Source of the DNA: Fulvia fulva
Lineage: Eukaryota; Ascomycota; Dothideomycetes; Mycosphaerellales; Mycosphaerellaceae
Assembly (NCBI RefSeq): GCF_020509005.1
Contig: NC_063019.1
Location: forward strand, 3,162,001 to 3,226,000
DNA: 64,000 bases
Direction of reading: 5' to 3'
The notes beneath the pieces were generated by a model, which did no database searches, had not been told where the DNA came from, and was given only the letters and a program-made list of their open reading frames with translations. The position numbers were made by a program, and so were the translations under genes. Positions 38,314 through 49,808 of this stretch are shown in pieces (position 1 is the stretch's first letter; each line of letters opens with the position of its first letter).

Positions 38314-38985
38314 TTACTTCGACGACGATGAACCCAAGCGCTGCTCGAAAGTCTCAGCACCACTCGTCGGATCACCACTGTCATCCGTGGGCAAGCTCTG
38401 CGACGCAAATGCCAGAAACACAGCCTCCCAATGTCCGTCGTTGAACTTGATGAAAAAGCTGCCATCGCTGTAAAGCGCGTTGGAGTACCCCTTCTGGTAT
38501 CCTTGGTTCATATGGAAATCGTGAATACCCGACTGGCCATCAGAGTCGTGGTAGCTCTGACCATAAAGGTACATGGTGGCCTTCTCCTTGATAGCCTGGT
38601 CTAAGATTGGCTCGAGTTTTTCCAGAATGTCATTGTTTGGGCCCTTTTCGTAGGAGTCCAGAACTTGGCCTTTGTCGATGTGCAGAAGTGCTGGTTGCGT
38701 GCGCTGGAAGTCGAGAGCCAGGTCGGAGTTATTCGCAGAGCCCAATGTGCGAGGTCCCAGGTCGAGGTTCGCCAGAGATTTGGTAATGGGGTGGGAGGAT
38801 TGTTGATTGACCCAGTAGACCAGGCGAGTATCCTTATCCGTGGACTTGACGTTGATCTCTGCTTCGCCACCGTTGCTACCATCGGTGAAGTTCAAGGTGA
38901 TGTGTGGTGACTTTGAATCTTGCTTGGGTGTTTGGGCAGAGTAGGACACGGGGTTTGCGACCCATACGCCGTACGACTTCGACAT
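38314..38985 (-). CDS. DUF2278 (YukJ-like) family protein
   Basis: Single exon, 223 residues. Characteristic segments run in order: YGVWVANPVSY, SPHITLNF, EAEINVKSTD, RLVYWVNQQSSHPIT, a leucine-rich region, GIHDFHMNQGYQKG and AVFLAFASQSLPTDD. These match the DUF2278/YukJ family found in bacteria and fungi, whose function is unknown. The conserved HDFHMNQG could be a metal or substrate site. No signal peptide or membrane segment. The start ATG at 38,985 gives the usual N-terminus. Confidence 0.85.
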   Translation of the reverse strand: MSKSYGVWVANPVSYSAQTPKQDSKSPHITLNFTDGSNGGEAEINVKSTDKDTRLVYWVNQQSSHPITKSLANLDLGPRTLGSANNSDLALDFQRTQPALLHIDKGQVLDSYEKGPNNDILEKLEPILDQAIKEKATMYLYGQSYHDSDGQSGIHDFHMNQGYQKGYSNALYSDGSFFIKFNDGHWEAVFLAFASQSLPTDDSGDPTSGAETFEQRLGSSSSK

Positions 38986-39403
38986 CTTGGTTTAGTTTAG
39001 GCTGGAAGTGAGTGAACAGGAGGGTCAAGTGGTGTGGCTTCGAACACTTGGTATGATTACTCTGCAGAGAAATGCTGCTCAGGTCGATACCAATGCTCTC
39101 CATTGTGCAGATCGAACACCCAATGCAGTGACAAGCACAACGTCATCGGTGGACTTTGGAGGTTCATCTTGGTTTCTGCGGTGCTTTGCTGGACGCGTAG
39201 CCAAGGTATATCGTACACTGTAGCTTCGGCTGGTCCACGAGGGCCGAGCAATGCATGTGATTGGATCTCTTGGCGATATCTGCCCAGTGTTGGCAGAGCC
39301 TCGGAGAAAGTGGTCCCGAAGTGCCGAACTCTGGTTACACGAGCTCCATTGGCTCTTTCTGCGCGGAGCAAGTCAACAATGACAATGTAGCTGCACACCA
39401 GTA
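38986..39403. promoter_or_regulatory. Divergent upstream region
   Basis: Lies between the start of the minus-strand DUF2278 gene and the start of the plus-strand gene at 39,404, so it should hold both promoters. No specific motif identified. Confidence 0.45.
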
Positions 39404-40553
39404 ATGCTCTTGCGTAGCTCTGTGACGAAGGTCATCACCACAGCCGGTCGTCCAGTATGGCGCCTCTCGCCGCCGCCACAGCTTCGTCCACTGTCCACGA
39501 CGCTCCATAAACCCGCCGCAAAGCCCTCCTTCTCGACACCAGCATACGGTCTTGCTTCCAGCACAGGCACACATTGGGCTGCCGAAACGACTGCAGCCGA
39601 GCGACAGGTCACACTCGACGACTTCAAGAGACTGGCAGAGGACAAAACGGCTACTGTGAACGATGCCAAGCTGTGCCTGAAGCAGAGTCGGGCGGAAATC
39701 GAAAGATTGCCTATCTCACAACGGAAAGAGGCATGTGCTGAAAAGCAGGTGGGAGGGCGCGTGATGCTCTGGTTGATATCGCAAGATCTCGAGGGAAATC
39801 CATATCTGGACAGGGACCTCACCGATGCGCTTTGCTGGTTTGCCTTGCCCGAGGACTTGGAGCGCTACCTCTTCTGTTGGATCGCAAGAGAGCTGGGACA
39901 ACCAACGAGAGCTTTTGACAAGGAAAAGCCATGCCTGTCGCCGCATTGGCTTGCTCAGCGCTTGATTGGAAGTTTGATATCTGCACACGCTTCGTGGTCC
40001 CCTAGCGACGGCGATCCGGCGCTACAGTGCTTCCAGAAGGCAGTGATGGACTTTGGGGATCATCGGCTTGGTCAAGGCCATAGAGGCTTGTTCATGTCTG
40101 CGTACGTCGCTCTGGCACGATTCTTGAGACATGACTATTCTCCACCAAGTAGCGAGCAGCTTTACGACTTCGCAGTGGAGCAGTTATGGCGCCGAGAAAA
40201 GGACGGGTACGAAGAGCGAGCCAGATGGCCGCTATATGATCCTGCCAGACCTACGGCCGACCTGCTCCTGTCCTGGCTTCAGGACCCAGAGAGCCCATTG
40301 CATGCTATTTTCTCTGCAAAGGCTGCTAAAGCGAACGCCTTGGCGCAGGACATTCTGCGTGGTTCCGTGATATTCCGTCTGCAGGGCTACGATGAGAAAG
40401 CGCAATGGCTCGAACAAATTGTAGAGTCTCAATGCAAGGCTGTTTGGTTCCACAGGGCAAAGATCTACCGGTCGCACGAGGATGATCCGAAGGTATGTTT
40501 GTAGGGTATACCTAACGCTTCGTGAGCCACAGCAAAGGCATGTCTTACGATGA
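39404..40553 (+). CDS. Unrecognised protein with mitochondrial-type presequence
   Basis: Exon 1 is 39,404-40,492 (363 codons). A 40-bp intron (GTATGT donor, CCTAAC branch, CCACAG acceptor) leads to a tiny exon 40,533-40,553, giving 369 residues. If the intron is retained the protein ends two residues later, at 40,504. The N-terminus is rich in Arg, Ser and Thr without acids (LLRSSVTKVITTAGRPVWRLS) and looks like a mitochondrial presequence. The remainder is alpha-helical with many Trp and Leu residues and repeats reminiscent of helical-repeat (TPR/SEL1-like) proteins, but I do not recognise a family. Ascomycete lineage-specific proteins of this type are common. Confidence 0.6.
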
Positions 40554-40689
40554 CGTGCTGGACACCTGCTCCTTAATGACTCTTGTAGGTATACACTAAC
40601 ACGGGAACAGATGGGTAGCTTACGCCACGCTGGCGACTCCATCTAGCACATACGAAGACAACCATGCTTCCAACTCAAGATCGTGTCGC

Positions 40690-41736
40690 CTACTTCCTCT
40701 CCTGTTGCAGATACTGCGCAACCACTTCCCGCGCCCATACCTCTGGCCCGGCGAAATCCCAACCCAGCTTCTCCGCTGTGCTCCTACTATCGAAGTTCAG
40801 CTTCATGCTCTCCTGCTCCACCAACGGCTTCAGGACACCCCCTTCAACCTCCTTGGGGAACAATTCCCGCATGTGCCTCCCTACTTCACTCCACTCCCAT
40901 CCTTTGCCATCATTACCGACCAGCACCAATACGTCCCCATCCTTCACCTTCCCAGACCCCAACGCCACCACATGCGCCCGCGCCACATCCTCAACCCAGA
41001 TCGCGCAACTCACATGCGGTGCCGCCGGCGGCGCGCCCAGCTTCACTCCTTTCGCAACATCAACCGTCGCACGACTCGTTGTCCTCATCAAGTCGTCCAG
41101 ATTCTCGCACAACTCATGAGAACCCTGTACATAACCCGGACAGACATGCACGATGCCAAAACCCCGCCTCGCCTCTTTCATGTACTCGTTCGCAGCAGAG
41201 ATGGCGAGGATCTTGGACATGTTGTAAGCCTGGTACGCATCTGTCACTGCTTCTGCCTGTTCCATAGTTGGGCAGGATCGGATCTCTGTTGCGCCTGCTG
41301 TAGGGTTGGAGAGACTGGCGAGGACAGCGCCGGAGGAAGTGATGACCACACGTTTCACGGTCCCGGAGTGTGATGCGGCTTTCAGGATGTTGAGAGTTCC
41401 CTCCACTGCTGGGTCGTAGTATACTTCTTTCCAGGATTTGCCGGAGGCGGTTGCTTGTTGCGTATTCTGCTTCATTGGGATGGGACTTGCCACGTGAATG
41501 ATGTAGGTACAGTCTTGTGCGGCGGAGTCGTAGGCTTGTGGGGCAGTCATGTCTGGAATCGTTATGAAGGTGACATTTGCTAGGTAAGGTTGCATGGACG
41601 GTGCTTTCCGGATTTGCTTTTCTTGTTCGGGTCGACGGATTGCGACTTTGACGTTGTAGCCTGCTTGCAAAGATTGGAGGAGAGTGCGGAACCCGATGTG
41701 GCCTGTTGCGCCTGTGATGAGGATGGTTTGTGGCAT
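40690..41736 (-). CDS. Extended SDR reductase (dihydroflavonol-reductase-like)
   Basis: Single exon, 348 residues. The N-terminal Rossmann motif is ILITGATGHIGFRTL. NADPH is likely, from the basic VAIRR after the second strand. The middle has IHVASP, TLNILKAA, VVITSSGAVLA and the active-site YNMSK (Tyr-x-x-x-Lys), all as in dihydroflavonol-4-reductase/cinnamoyl-CoA-reductase-like members of the extended SDR superfamily (related to yeast GRE2). The C-terminus carries the substrate-binding region and ends EVVAQYLQQERK. It is probably a cytosolic reductase of aldehydes or ketones; the substrate is unknown. It lies alone, with no biosynthetic cluster around it. Confidence 0.88.
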   Translation of the reverse strand: MPQTILITGATGHIGFRTLLQSLQAGYNVKVAIRRPEQEKQIRKAPSMQPYLANVTFITIPDMTAPQAYDSAAQDCTYIIHVASPIPMKQNTQQATASGKSWKEVYYDPAVEGTLNILKAASHSGTVKRVVITSSGAVLASLSNPTAGATEIRSCPTMEQAEAVTDAYQAYNMSKILAISAANEYMKEARRGFGIVHVCPGYVQGSHELCENLDDLMRTTSRATVDVAKGVKLGAPPAAPHVSCAIWVEDVARAHVVALGSGKVKDGDVLVLVGNDGKGWEWSEVGRHMRELFPKEVEGGVLKPLVEQESMKLNFDSRSTAEKLGWDFAGPEVWAREVVAQYLQQERK

Positions 41737-43266
41737 GGCTCTTGTGCTTGTCGGTGGTGGAAAGTCAACCCTCAGGGAAATCGCTGACGTTCGTGGTGCA
41801 GTCGTATCGGCGGAAATGTTCGAAATGTATTCAAAGGCTGTGAGGAGCAGGTGAGGTGTTGTTGACTTTTATGTTTTGCGCTCATGCAGGTACTGAAAGC
41901 TTGGGAAGCAGCCACTTAGGGCAGGTACCCTCCGCGGTGACCGTTTCGGGAGCGAAATCGGAAAGAGCGGCAGTGATCAACAGTGACTGCGACAATTTTA
42001 ACGGAATTGGGTATCGTACACAACGCACACTCACACACACAGATCTACTCATGGCGACGATTCTTCTGGCGGGGCCCGCCGAAGTCGCCTCAGTACCCTC
42101 CCGATGTCTCTGATATATTTGAGATGCATCGCGGATTCTCGTACTCCTCCTGCCCACCCATAGGCCAGATCGGCACAAAGCAGACCTGGTTGTAATCGCA
42201 GCCGCGACACCTCACATTCGCGTCCTGTGTATGCGACATAGTGGAGAGGAGGCGTCGTCAGCGCCTGGTTCTGCATACCGATAAGGCACCGGGGATAAAA
42301 TGTGGTCGCTCGGCCGAGGTATGCTCTGTGTAGCGTGCAGTCAAGACGACGATCGACGCGGCGGTCATGCTTAAGGTGTTGATGCAGAGGTGAAGTGCGG
42401 TCGTCATGCAAAGACACCAGGGTTGACTTCAGAGTTTCGGTTCCAGCACGGGCCAGACGGCGACGACAAGGTGAGACATCCATATTGTTTTCTTGTCTCC
42501 TGATGTTTCCTGCAACGTACCTCATCCACAACATCATCCTCGGTGGCTTGCTGGTCATTGCCCAACGTCTCTCATGGCCCTTTGACGACCGGCATCGAAT
42601 CTTGAAGCATCAACACTCTGGGCCTCGTCCACGCCCGGACCCATGATATCACCATCCGCGACACGACATCGAAGCGAAGCTGCATTTCTCGTAGCACCAC
42701 ACCGGCAAGAAGCATGACGACGACATCGGCGCGGGCTGCTACATGTATGTGCAGAGGCATAGAGCAAGAGGTGGGTCGAGTGGTATACCGCGGCATACAT
42801 TGCAGTAGGAAGAGTGGAAGAGGTGCTCTTTGCACAGACTGCCGGTCTTCCTCGCTTGGCAGTATAATCGCTTCCACGAGATGGCAGGATCTTCTCCGGT
42901 GTTTCCACTTTTCACGCCATCCTCATCACAACCTCGTGCATCTCGCTTCTCCCTTCCGGACGATCAGGCACATGGCCTTCATGTGCCGTGTAAAGTAGGC
43001 CGCCTCGGGCGTGGATCCTGCTGCAGGTAAGATGCAAACAATTGTACGTCAGGACGACCTCTTCTCGGATCACAGTCCACCAGTTGGTCACACCACGACC
43101 CGACACCGCGTGTGGATAGCGGGCCTCACGCCATATCCGTATGTCCCTTCTGTCCTTCTGCACAGAATTTGCTCTGTCAGCATGCCTCCTTTAAGTATTG
43201 AACCTCTCTTTCAGCCTCTCAGTATGGAACAGCCTTACAAGAGCATTGCCAAGACCTTCAGCTACC
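41737..43266. other. Gene-poor 1.5-kb intergenic stretch
   Basis: Upstream of the SDR gene and of the protoglobin gene, which diverge. Overlapping open frames of 60-170 codons on both strands show no domains and look like chance ORFs in GC-rich sequence. Confidence 0.5.
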
Positions 43267-44302
43267 ATGACTTCGCTACCACGTGGAATGGAACATGTCG
43301 ATCGCCGCGAGCTCTATACTTCCTTGCCTGCCAGGGTGACGTACCTTCATGAGTTTCGGGTGTTTGGACCAGGTGAGGACTTCAATTATCTTGATCCAAG
43401 CATTCTACCGACATACCCTAGACGATGTCGAGGCACTCATCGATAGCCAAGTATATATCAAGACGATCATTCCAGCCATCGTCAACATGGTCTACAAAAA
43501 GCTTCTCAAACACGACATTACCGCACGAGTATTTTCGAATCGAGACAGTCGCAGCGAGGAGAACCCCGACACATTTGTATCCGAAGAAAGCAGTGCGATC
43601 CAGAATCGAAAGATGTTCCTCCGATGGTATCTCACCAAGTTGAATTCGGACCCTAGTAAGATGGAGTACTGGGAGTACCTCGACAAGGTCGGTTTGATGC
43701 ACGTTGGTAAAGGGCGACGCAACCCTCTTCACGTCGATTATGTTTTCCTCGGAGCTTGCCTCGGCTATATTCAGGACGCGATGATGGAGTCAATTCTTTC
43801 ACATCCGAAGTTGCACCGTACGCGGAAGATCGCGATTGTCAAGGCTATCAATAAAGTTATATAGATCCAGAACGATCTGCTGGCGCGATGGCACGTACGA
43901 GACGGAGACGAATACCTCGATGAAGCGGATGAGGAAAACATCACAGCACAGGCACAAGAGCCGGAAGGCTATCTGCATGGCAAGAAAATCTTGGGCGATG
44001 GCCACTCAGACAGCGGTGCAGATGACTCGTCGATTCACACCAACGGCACGAGCAACACGAGCGGAAGTGGAAAGACAAGTCTTGGCCGAAACATCGAAGA
44101 TATCGAAGGATCCCAGATGCGCTGTCCGTTCGGTGGTCTGGCGATCGGAGACCAGCGGGCAGAGATGACAAGGCCGTCACTCAAAGGCATGATGGACGAG
44201 GTGAGGCAGCATCCATCGTCTCCAAGCGGGATTCCCAAGCTCCGTCTCGTGGACAGGAAGACAGTCTGTAAGGAGAACTTGAAGCCGGACCCCTTTCGCT
44301 GA
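43267..44302 (+). pseudogene. Fungal protoglobin, TAG-interrupted
   Basis: Exon 1 runs 43,267-43,372 (alternative ATG at 43,288), with a 49-bp GT-AG intron, and exon 2 starts at 43,422. The globin domain reads RRELYTSLPARVTYLHEF, then DDVEAL, PAIVNMVYKKLL, WEYLDKVGLMHVGK and AIVKAINKVI, matching fungal protoglobins. His129 in GLMH is the likely proximal haem ligand. Codon 183 is TAG (43,862-43,864), followed in frame by IQNDLLARW. Family members have WIQNDLFARH here, so the stop replaces a conserved Trp of the last helix (TGG to TAG). The frame then stays open for 145 codons of polar tail to 44,302. A globin ending at codon 182 would lack its final helix. Read-through or a sequencing error are alternatives to a true null allele. 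Confidence 0.78.
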
Positions 44303-44615
44303 CGATGGACAAGCGCCGTAAACCTGGACTCCCTCCACGCAGTGTCAGCACGCCCGCCCCAGGCCTACAGCGGCGACATGGAACACCCTTTGGCAGCATC
44401 AAACTCAAGAACCAAGCTCTCGCATATGATCGGAAATACCTCGAACACCTGGGCCTGCCGCCTAGTAACCAAGCGACTATCAACAGCGTCTCAGCAATAC
44501 CTCATCTCCCAGCACTCCCATAGCGATAATAACAACGGCAGACAGCACGGTCAACACCATACTCTACATTTATACCCTCGTCTAACTCTCAGCAGTCTAT
44601 GCTCTATACAGTAAT
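44303..44615. other. Short intergenic stretch with a small ORF
   Basis: Starting two bases after the protoglobin frame ends, a 72-codon plus-strand ORF (44,305-44,523) begins with an ATG. It is basic and Pro-rich and could be a chance ORF or a frameshifted continuation of the protoglobin tail. No domain seen. Confidence 0.35.
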
Positions 44616-46892
44616 CTATTTCCGCCCTGCAAGATCCCGCGACAAACCCTTCAACGCCTGTACGATTGCATGTCTGCCATCGTAGACTGGGTACACAACG
44701 ACTGTGAAGAAGGCCAACCACTGCCATATCAAGGCCATCGTTACCCAACCGCCGAAGAAGCTCTTGGTGAAGACCCAGTCGCGGTAGAATGGCATTGGCC
44801 AGAGAACAATGGTGACCAGAATATTGACGAGGAGGAAGGTGACAGCGATCTTGAGCCTAGAAGTCGGGGATTTAGTGGATGTTCAGTGGAGAGGGGATAG
44901 AGCCATGTCGTCGAATACTTACCAATGTTTGATGTGTTTGATCGTTTCCTCGCCAAAGGGGTGAACGACATCGTCGAGGTCCGCTTGTGCCTTGTTCTTG
45001 GCTGGTGGCTGCTGACTGCTCACGCTCTCTGGACCTTTACCCTCGACAAAGGCAGGCTTCTCCTCGTTCTGGAAGTCGTCGGATAAGCTGACAGCAATCG
45101 TGCTTGGCCGCGATGAGACCGTGGGCGTTTTGTCCTCGATCAGCTCCATCCTCAGGAACTCCCGCCAGTCGAAGCGTGATGGCTTTGCCAGAGATATGAC
45201 TACGGAATACACCAGAGGCGAGAAGAAAGAGGTCGTAGCGCCATACAGACCAGGCAGCTGCAGCTGAGTCGTATCAATATCAATCGCACCACCATACCGC
45301 CAACTCAGCGACAACCACACCCCAAGTCCCGAACAAAGCCCCAGCAACGGCGCCAAAATCGCAGCAAGCCTCGTCTGCCTCTCCCAAACAATCGTAAGCA
45401 TCATCGGGAAAATCCCCGGACACGCCACAATCGGCCTGACATACGTCGCCCAATTATTCGCCGCCCCGGCATACTGCAACATCACCGCGAATCCCGCCAT
45501 GAAGCAGCCATGAAAGACCACGCCGAGATGACTGATTTGCAGTGTTTTGCGGTCGCTGGCGAGAGGGTTGAAGTAGGTGCGGTAGAAGTCGAGGGAGATG
45601 ATGCTGCTGACGGCGATCATGGAGGAGGAGACGGTGCTGGTTATGGCCATGAAGATGAGAACGAGGAGGGCTGCGGTGGCGGGTTTGCCGAGGAGGGAGG
45701 CGAGGACAAAGGGCATTACGAGGCCTTGGTTTATTTGTGTTGGGGTTAGGGTGGAGGGGTAGGTGAGCCAGATGGGGGTTTTTTCGATGGCGCGGGCGGA
45801 GAGGCCTATGATTGTTCCTGTTGAGGGGACGGGAGTTAGTTATGTGGGTATGGCTCAGCTAATGGCTTGTGGTCTTGAGGGGCGTACCAGTGCACCATGG
45901 AATGGCGATGATTGCTATGGATGCGAGGTCGTAGCCTGGGACTGTAGCGTGTACTTCGGCCGCGAAGGACATCTGCCAGAAGGCCGTGTCCATGATTACC
46001 AGGGCAAGATTGCCAAGCTTTAGCACCAGACCAAAAAGTATGGCTGTTCCATTGTCACTAATGATCTTATGTAGACGACTTCACTGGGAGCATACCACTC
46101 TTTGACTTGAAAGAGAGCAATGAGCCCATGTAGTTGCCCTCGATGTAGTCATCTGCCGCCATAACCTTTTCGTACAGACCAGATGGTCCGCCAATATGCT
46201 CGCTGCTCAGCACAGCGATAGCGAAGTAAATCAGCAGTATCAGCGCGATACTGGTATGAAGAAAGTCCGTCAAGAACGTGGCCTTCAATCCTCCCACAGC
46301 CGTGTAGATTACGACTCCAGCCGGTATAAGCACAGCCGCTGCAATCACATGCATCCCCGTCATGCCAGTAACCAATTGAGAGCCAGCCAGAATCATGTTC
46401 CCACATCCGAAAATGTTATTAACGAGATTCATAACGATGAAGAGTCCATGGGCATAACTTCCATATCGTTTCCGCATGAACTCTAGTGATGTGTGCGCAT
46501 ACGGCACACGAAGCTTTGCAACGATCCCGAGGACCGCCATCAGAGCGATCTGGAAGGACAATCCGCTGGCCCACCAGATGGGTAAGGCGACGCCCCATTT
46601 GTAGGTATATGCCGCTGAGAAGACACTTTCGTTGATCCACATCCAGCTTGAGAAGACGGCCGAGCAGGTTAGACCAGTACCGACGGATCTATTGGCGACC
46701 ATGAACTGTGGTACGATTAGCCCGTGCTGTGTTTTGCGCGGTCTATCGACGTACCATTTCTGATTGATCGGAGTCTTCTGACAGGTATCGCTTCTGGATT
46801 CTGACAGCTGCGAGGATGATCAAGCAGAATAGAATTGAGAGGCCAATGATGACTCCATGGCCAGTCGCCTGGGAAAGAAGCTCGACTGCCAT
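44616..46892 (-). CDS. DUR3: DUR3-like urea/polyamine symporter
   Basis: Five exons: 46,892-46,755, 46,705-46,096, 46,043-45,888, 45,817-44,923 and 44,856-44,616, with GT-AG introns of 49, 52, 70 and 66 bp; 679 residues. This is a sodium:solute symporter (SSS) family plasma-membrane carrier of about 14-15 helices. Signatures close to fungal urea active transporters are ANRSVGTGLTCSAVFSSWMWINESVF in helices 2-3, YTAVGGLKATFLTDFLHTSIAL, LVIMDTAFWQMSFAAEV, IPWCTGTIIGLSARAIEKTPIW and AITSTVSSSMIAVSSI. A polar cytosolic loop of about 60 residues (Ser, Glu, Pro) separates the last two helices. Urea or polyamine uptake is inferred from the family. DUR3 genes are normally under nitrogen control, but I identified no regulatory sites here. 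Confidence 0.9.
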
Positions 46893-47699
46893 GTTGATCA
46901 CTGGGACCGGGAGAAAGTGCCATAGACGAAGAAGCGAAGGTCAGCACAGCACCCTCTTCATAGATGTCATCCAGCAGCTCTCAGAACGGCCATGAGGTGC
47001 GGACTGTCGTGAATTGAGCCATCGCTATGGATGGAGGAGAGTTTCGTAGATCCACTCTCAACGTGCGCCCCGAACGTGACAGATGCAAGGGCGGCATTAC
47101 AGCAAGACCGGCCTTTGCGTCAAAGTATGGCTAATGACATCGTTCATCGCATTGTGAGAAGTCGCTAATGAGGTGCTGATTGCTTGGGCGAGACTTGCAG
47201 AGCTTGTTGAGCATTCTTGGTCATGCCTGTCTAGCGCATCGCGTGATGCAGGACCGAAGCACGCGAGAGCTGTTCTGGCGAAGTTTCCATTTGAAGAAAG
47301 GCGTTCCTTCTATCGTCTCTGAGATTGAACATGTATTTCACGAGCTGGAATGTGTTTTGAGGTTTCACGCTGGGTACATAGCTCTGGCCCACGTGGCGAT
47401 CGGTACTCGAACGGGGCCATGGCTGCGGATGTTGGACCGGCATTGTGGGATCCATCTGTACGGTAAAGCTTTGTCCTGGGTATGTCTCTGGGACTTCAGA
47501 TCGAACACGGAATGCTATTCATCATATAAGTTGTGTTGGGAGTCGGAAGGAGGTTCTTACAATGGTGCGGTTTGCTGAAATCTGAATGTCATTCAATCTG
47601 GCATACTGGTACACATACTCAAAGCATGCGCATAAGAGACTTAAGATCATAACCTACACCAAGGCCCGAAGAAAGTCATTAGCAAAACACATCAAGCCA
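46893..47699. other. Intergenic region
   Basis: Upstream of the symporter and 3' flank of the glucosidase gene. A 132-codon plus-strand frame at 47,180-47,578 has no recognisable feature and is treated as chance. Confidence 0.5.
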
Positions 47700-49808
47700 T
47701 CAAAAAGAAGCAGCGCTAATCCACTGCGTACCATCAAGCTTACTCTCGCGCCTTGGCTGGTGTCCGGCAGGGTGCCCAGTCATCGGCATAGAACTCACAA
47801 CACCCTTCGCCCTTGTCGGCATCAAGTCCTGTAGCTGGCCGATATTGCTTGGCTGGCCTGGCATGTCTGCTTCGAGACCATCACGTACCATGTATACACG
47901 GCCTTCCCACGGCTCGAGGTGATCGCCAGGTTTCTGAACGTTGCTGCTCATGAGGCGGTAAGTGTGACCCAGAAGATGGCGCTGGAGAGTATTGAGTGGC
48001 ATGTCGTCGTCGCTGAAGTTCAAAATGATGAGGGCCATCTGTCCATCCGTGGACATCTTGGTATATGTCATCATGCGTTCGTTGGCGATGTCGTAGAGTG
48101 CGAACGTGCCGAACATGAAGAGCTCTTTGTAATCTTTGCGCATAGCGATGTGTTTCTTCCAAAAATGGAAGATGCTATCTGGGTCCTGTTGTTGTGCCTC
48201 AACGTTGATATAGGAGTAGTTGTCGTTGACCCTCATCCAGCAAGGATTCGCGCCCGTGAAGCCTCCATTTGGTGAGTTTGACCATTGCATGGGAGTGCGT
48301 CCATTGTCGCGGCCGACTTTGAATACGCCTTCACGGGCTTTGTCACTGGCTCGAGGATCATGTTTGTGGTTCATCTCGATGTAAGTCTCGATGTAATCAA
48401 TCGTGTCGGGGTCTTTAAACTCGTTGTTGCCCCAGCCGTGAGGCATATTCAGCATGCCGATCTCCTGGCCTTGGTAGATGAACTGAGTGCCAGACAGTGT
48501 TGTCTGGAGCATTGCGAGGATCTTACCAGCTTGACGCCAGTACTTGCTATTAGGGGTCGCGTATCGAGGAATGCTGCGGCCTTGGTCGTGGTTCTCCATG
48601 AAGACGGTGCCCCAGGCGTTGGTGTCTGTGATCAGACTCTGTACCTTCTTGACAGTCTGCTTGAACAATGGAAGGGTATAGCTCTTATCTTTGTCCATAT
48701 AATTGCTGACTTCGTGCTTGGCGATTTCATCGGGGTTGTCGTTATTACCAAGCTTGACCATGTCGAAGTCGAACACCATGCTGAGTTCTTTCTCCTCGGG
48801 ACTGACATAGCGGAGCAGTTCCTCGTATGGTGTTAGAGGTAGCTCGCCAACCAGCATCAGGTCTTTCTCCGGAAAGTCTGCCACCATTCTGGCACGAAGC
48901 TCTTTGAGCCAGACATGCATCTTCGGACCATTGATGTAGTACTTGCTACCAGGCTGCCATCGTCCAGCGACAGTACGTTGCGCATCTGGGTAGTTTGGAT
49001 CTTTGCAGAAACGATTGGCCGTGTCAATACGGAAGCCATCAACGCCACGGTCCAGCCAAAACTTGACCGCTGACAGATAGATCGCATCTCGCATCGCTTC
49101 ACACTCCCAATTCAGATCTGGCTGTGACTTCAAGAACAAGTGGATGAAGTACTGTTCGCGCTCGGGAACCCACTCCCAGGCACTACCGCCGAAAGCTGCC
49201 CGCCAATTGGATGGCTCTTCGATCATCTCGCCGTCGATCATGTTGCCAGGACGCTTGTCAGCCCACATATACCAGTCACTTTTGGGGTTATCGCGAGACT
49301 TGCGGCTCTCCAGAAACCAGGGATGCTCATCACTAGTATGAGTGATGACCAGGTCCAGGAGTATCTTGATGTCCCGGTTGTGCGCCTCATCGATCAGCTG
49401 CTGCATATCTTCGAGAGTTCCAAAGTCTCTGTGCATCGTTTCGTAGTTGCTAATGTCGTATCCCCAGTCCTTCTGAGGAGAATCGAAGGTTGGCGAGATC
49501 CAAATAACGTCGATACCAAGATCTTTCAGGTAGTCAAGCTTGGAGATGATGCCTTGAAGGTCGCCAATGCCATTGGCACCGCTGTCTTTGAAAGAGCGAG
49601 GCCAGATTTGGTAGGCCACCACACCCTTCCACCAAGGCCGACCTTTGACATCTTGGAGCACCGGATAATCCGAGGGTATGACATGCTTGCCGTTGGGCGG
49701 ACTGACATTGGGCACAGGTTGCAGGGTCGGGAAGGCGCTCGTCTCTCCTTGTGCACTCGCTGTGGTGCTGTGGCCGCCTATTCCGTTAGTCTCTGCTTTG
49801 TTGGCCAT
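47700..49808 (-). CDS. GH13 alpha-glucosidase / oligo-1,6-glucosidase
   Basis: Single exon, 702 residues. The (beta/alpha)8 barrel of glycoside hydrolase family 13 (maltase/isomaltase type) begins WWKGVVAYQIWPRSFKD near residue 60. The four conserved regions are DLVITHTS (residues 152-159), GFRIDTANRF with nucleophile Asp262, VGELP with acid/base Glu322, and FMENHDQGRS with His407-Asp408. Region I normally reads VNH; here it is ITH, an unusual change next to the conserved His157. It has an N-terminal extension of about 55 residues rich in Thr, Ser and Pro and a C-terminal tail of about 60 residues, so it is longer than the usual 580-600. No signal peptide: it is probably intracellular and hydrolyses maltose or isomalto-oligosaccharides imported by the cell. 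Confidence 0.93.
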   Translation of the reverse strand: MANKAETNGIGGHSTTASAQGETSAFPTLQPVPNVSPPNGKHVIPSDYPVLQDVKGRPWWKGVVAYQIWPRSFKDSGANGIGDLQGIISKLDYLKDLGIDVIWISPTFDSPQKDWGYDISNYETMHRDFGTLEDMQQLIDEAHNRDIKILLDLVITHTSDEHPWFLESRKSRDNPKSDWYMWADKRPGNMIDGEMIEEPSNWRAAFGGSAWEWVPEREQYFIHLFLKSQPDLNWECEAMRDAIYLSAVKFWLDRGVDGFRIDTANRFCKDPNYPDAQRTVAGRWQPGSKYYINGPKMHVWLKELRARMVADFPEKDLMLVGELPLTPYEELLRYVSPEEKELSMVFDFDMVKLGNNDNPDEIAKHEVSNYMDKDKSYTLPLFKQTVKKVQSLITDTNAWGTVFMENHDQGRSIPRYATPNSKYWRQAGKILAMLQTTLSGTQFIYQGQEIGMLNMPHGWGNNEFKDPDTIDYIETYIEMNHKHDPRASDKAREGVFKVGRDNGRTPMQWSNSPNGGFTGANPCWMRVNDNYSYINVEAQQQDPDSIFHFWKKHIAMRKDYKELFMFGTFALYDIANERMMTYTKMSTDGQMALIILNFSDDDMPLNTLQRHLLGHTYRLMSSNVQKPGDHLEPWEGRVYMVRDGLEADMPGQPSNIGQLQDLMPTRAKGVVSSMPMTGHPAGHQPRRESKLDGTQWISAASF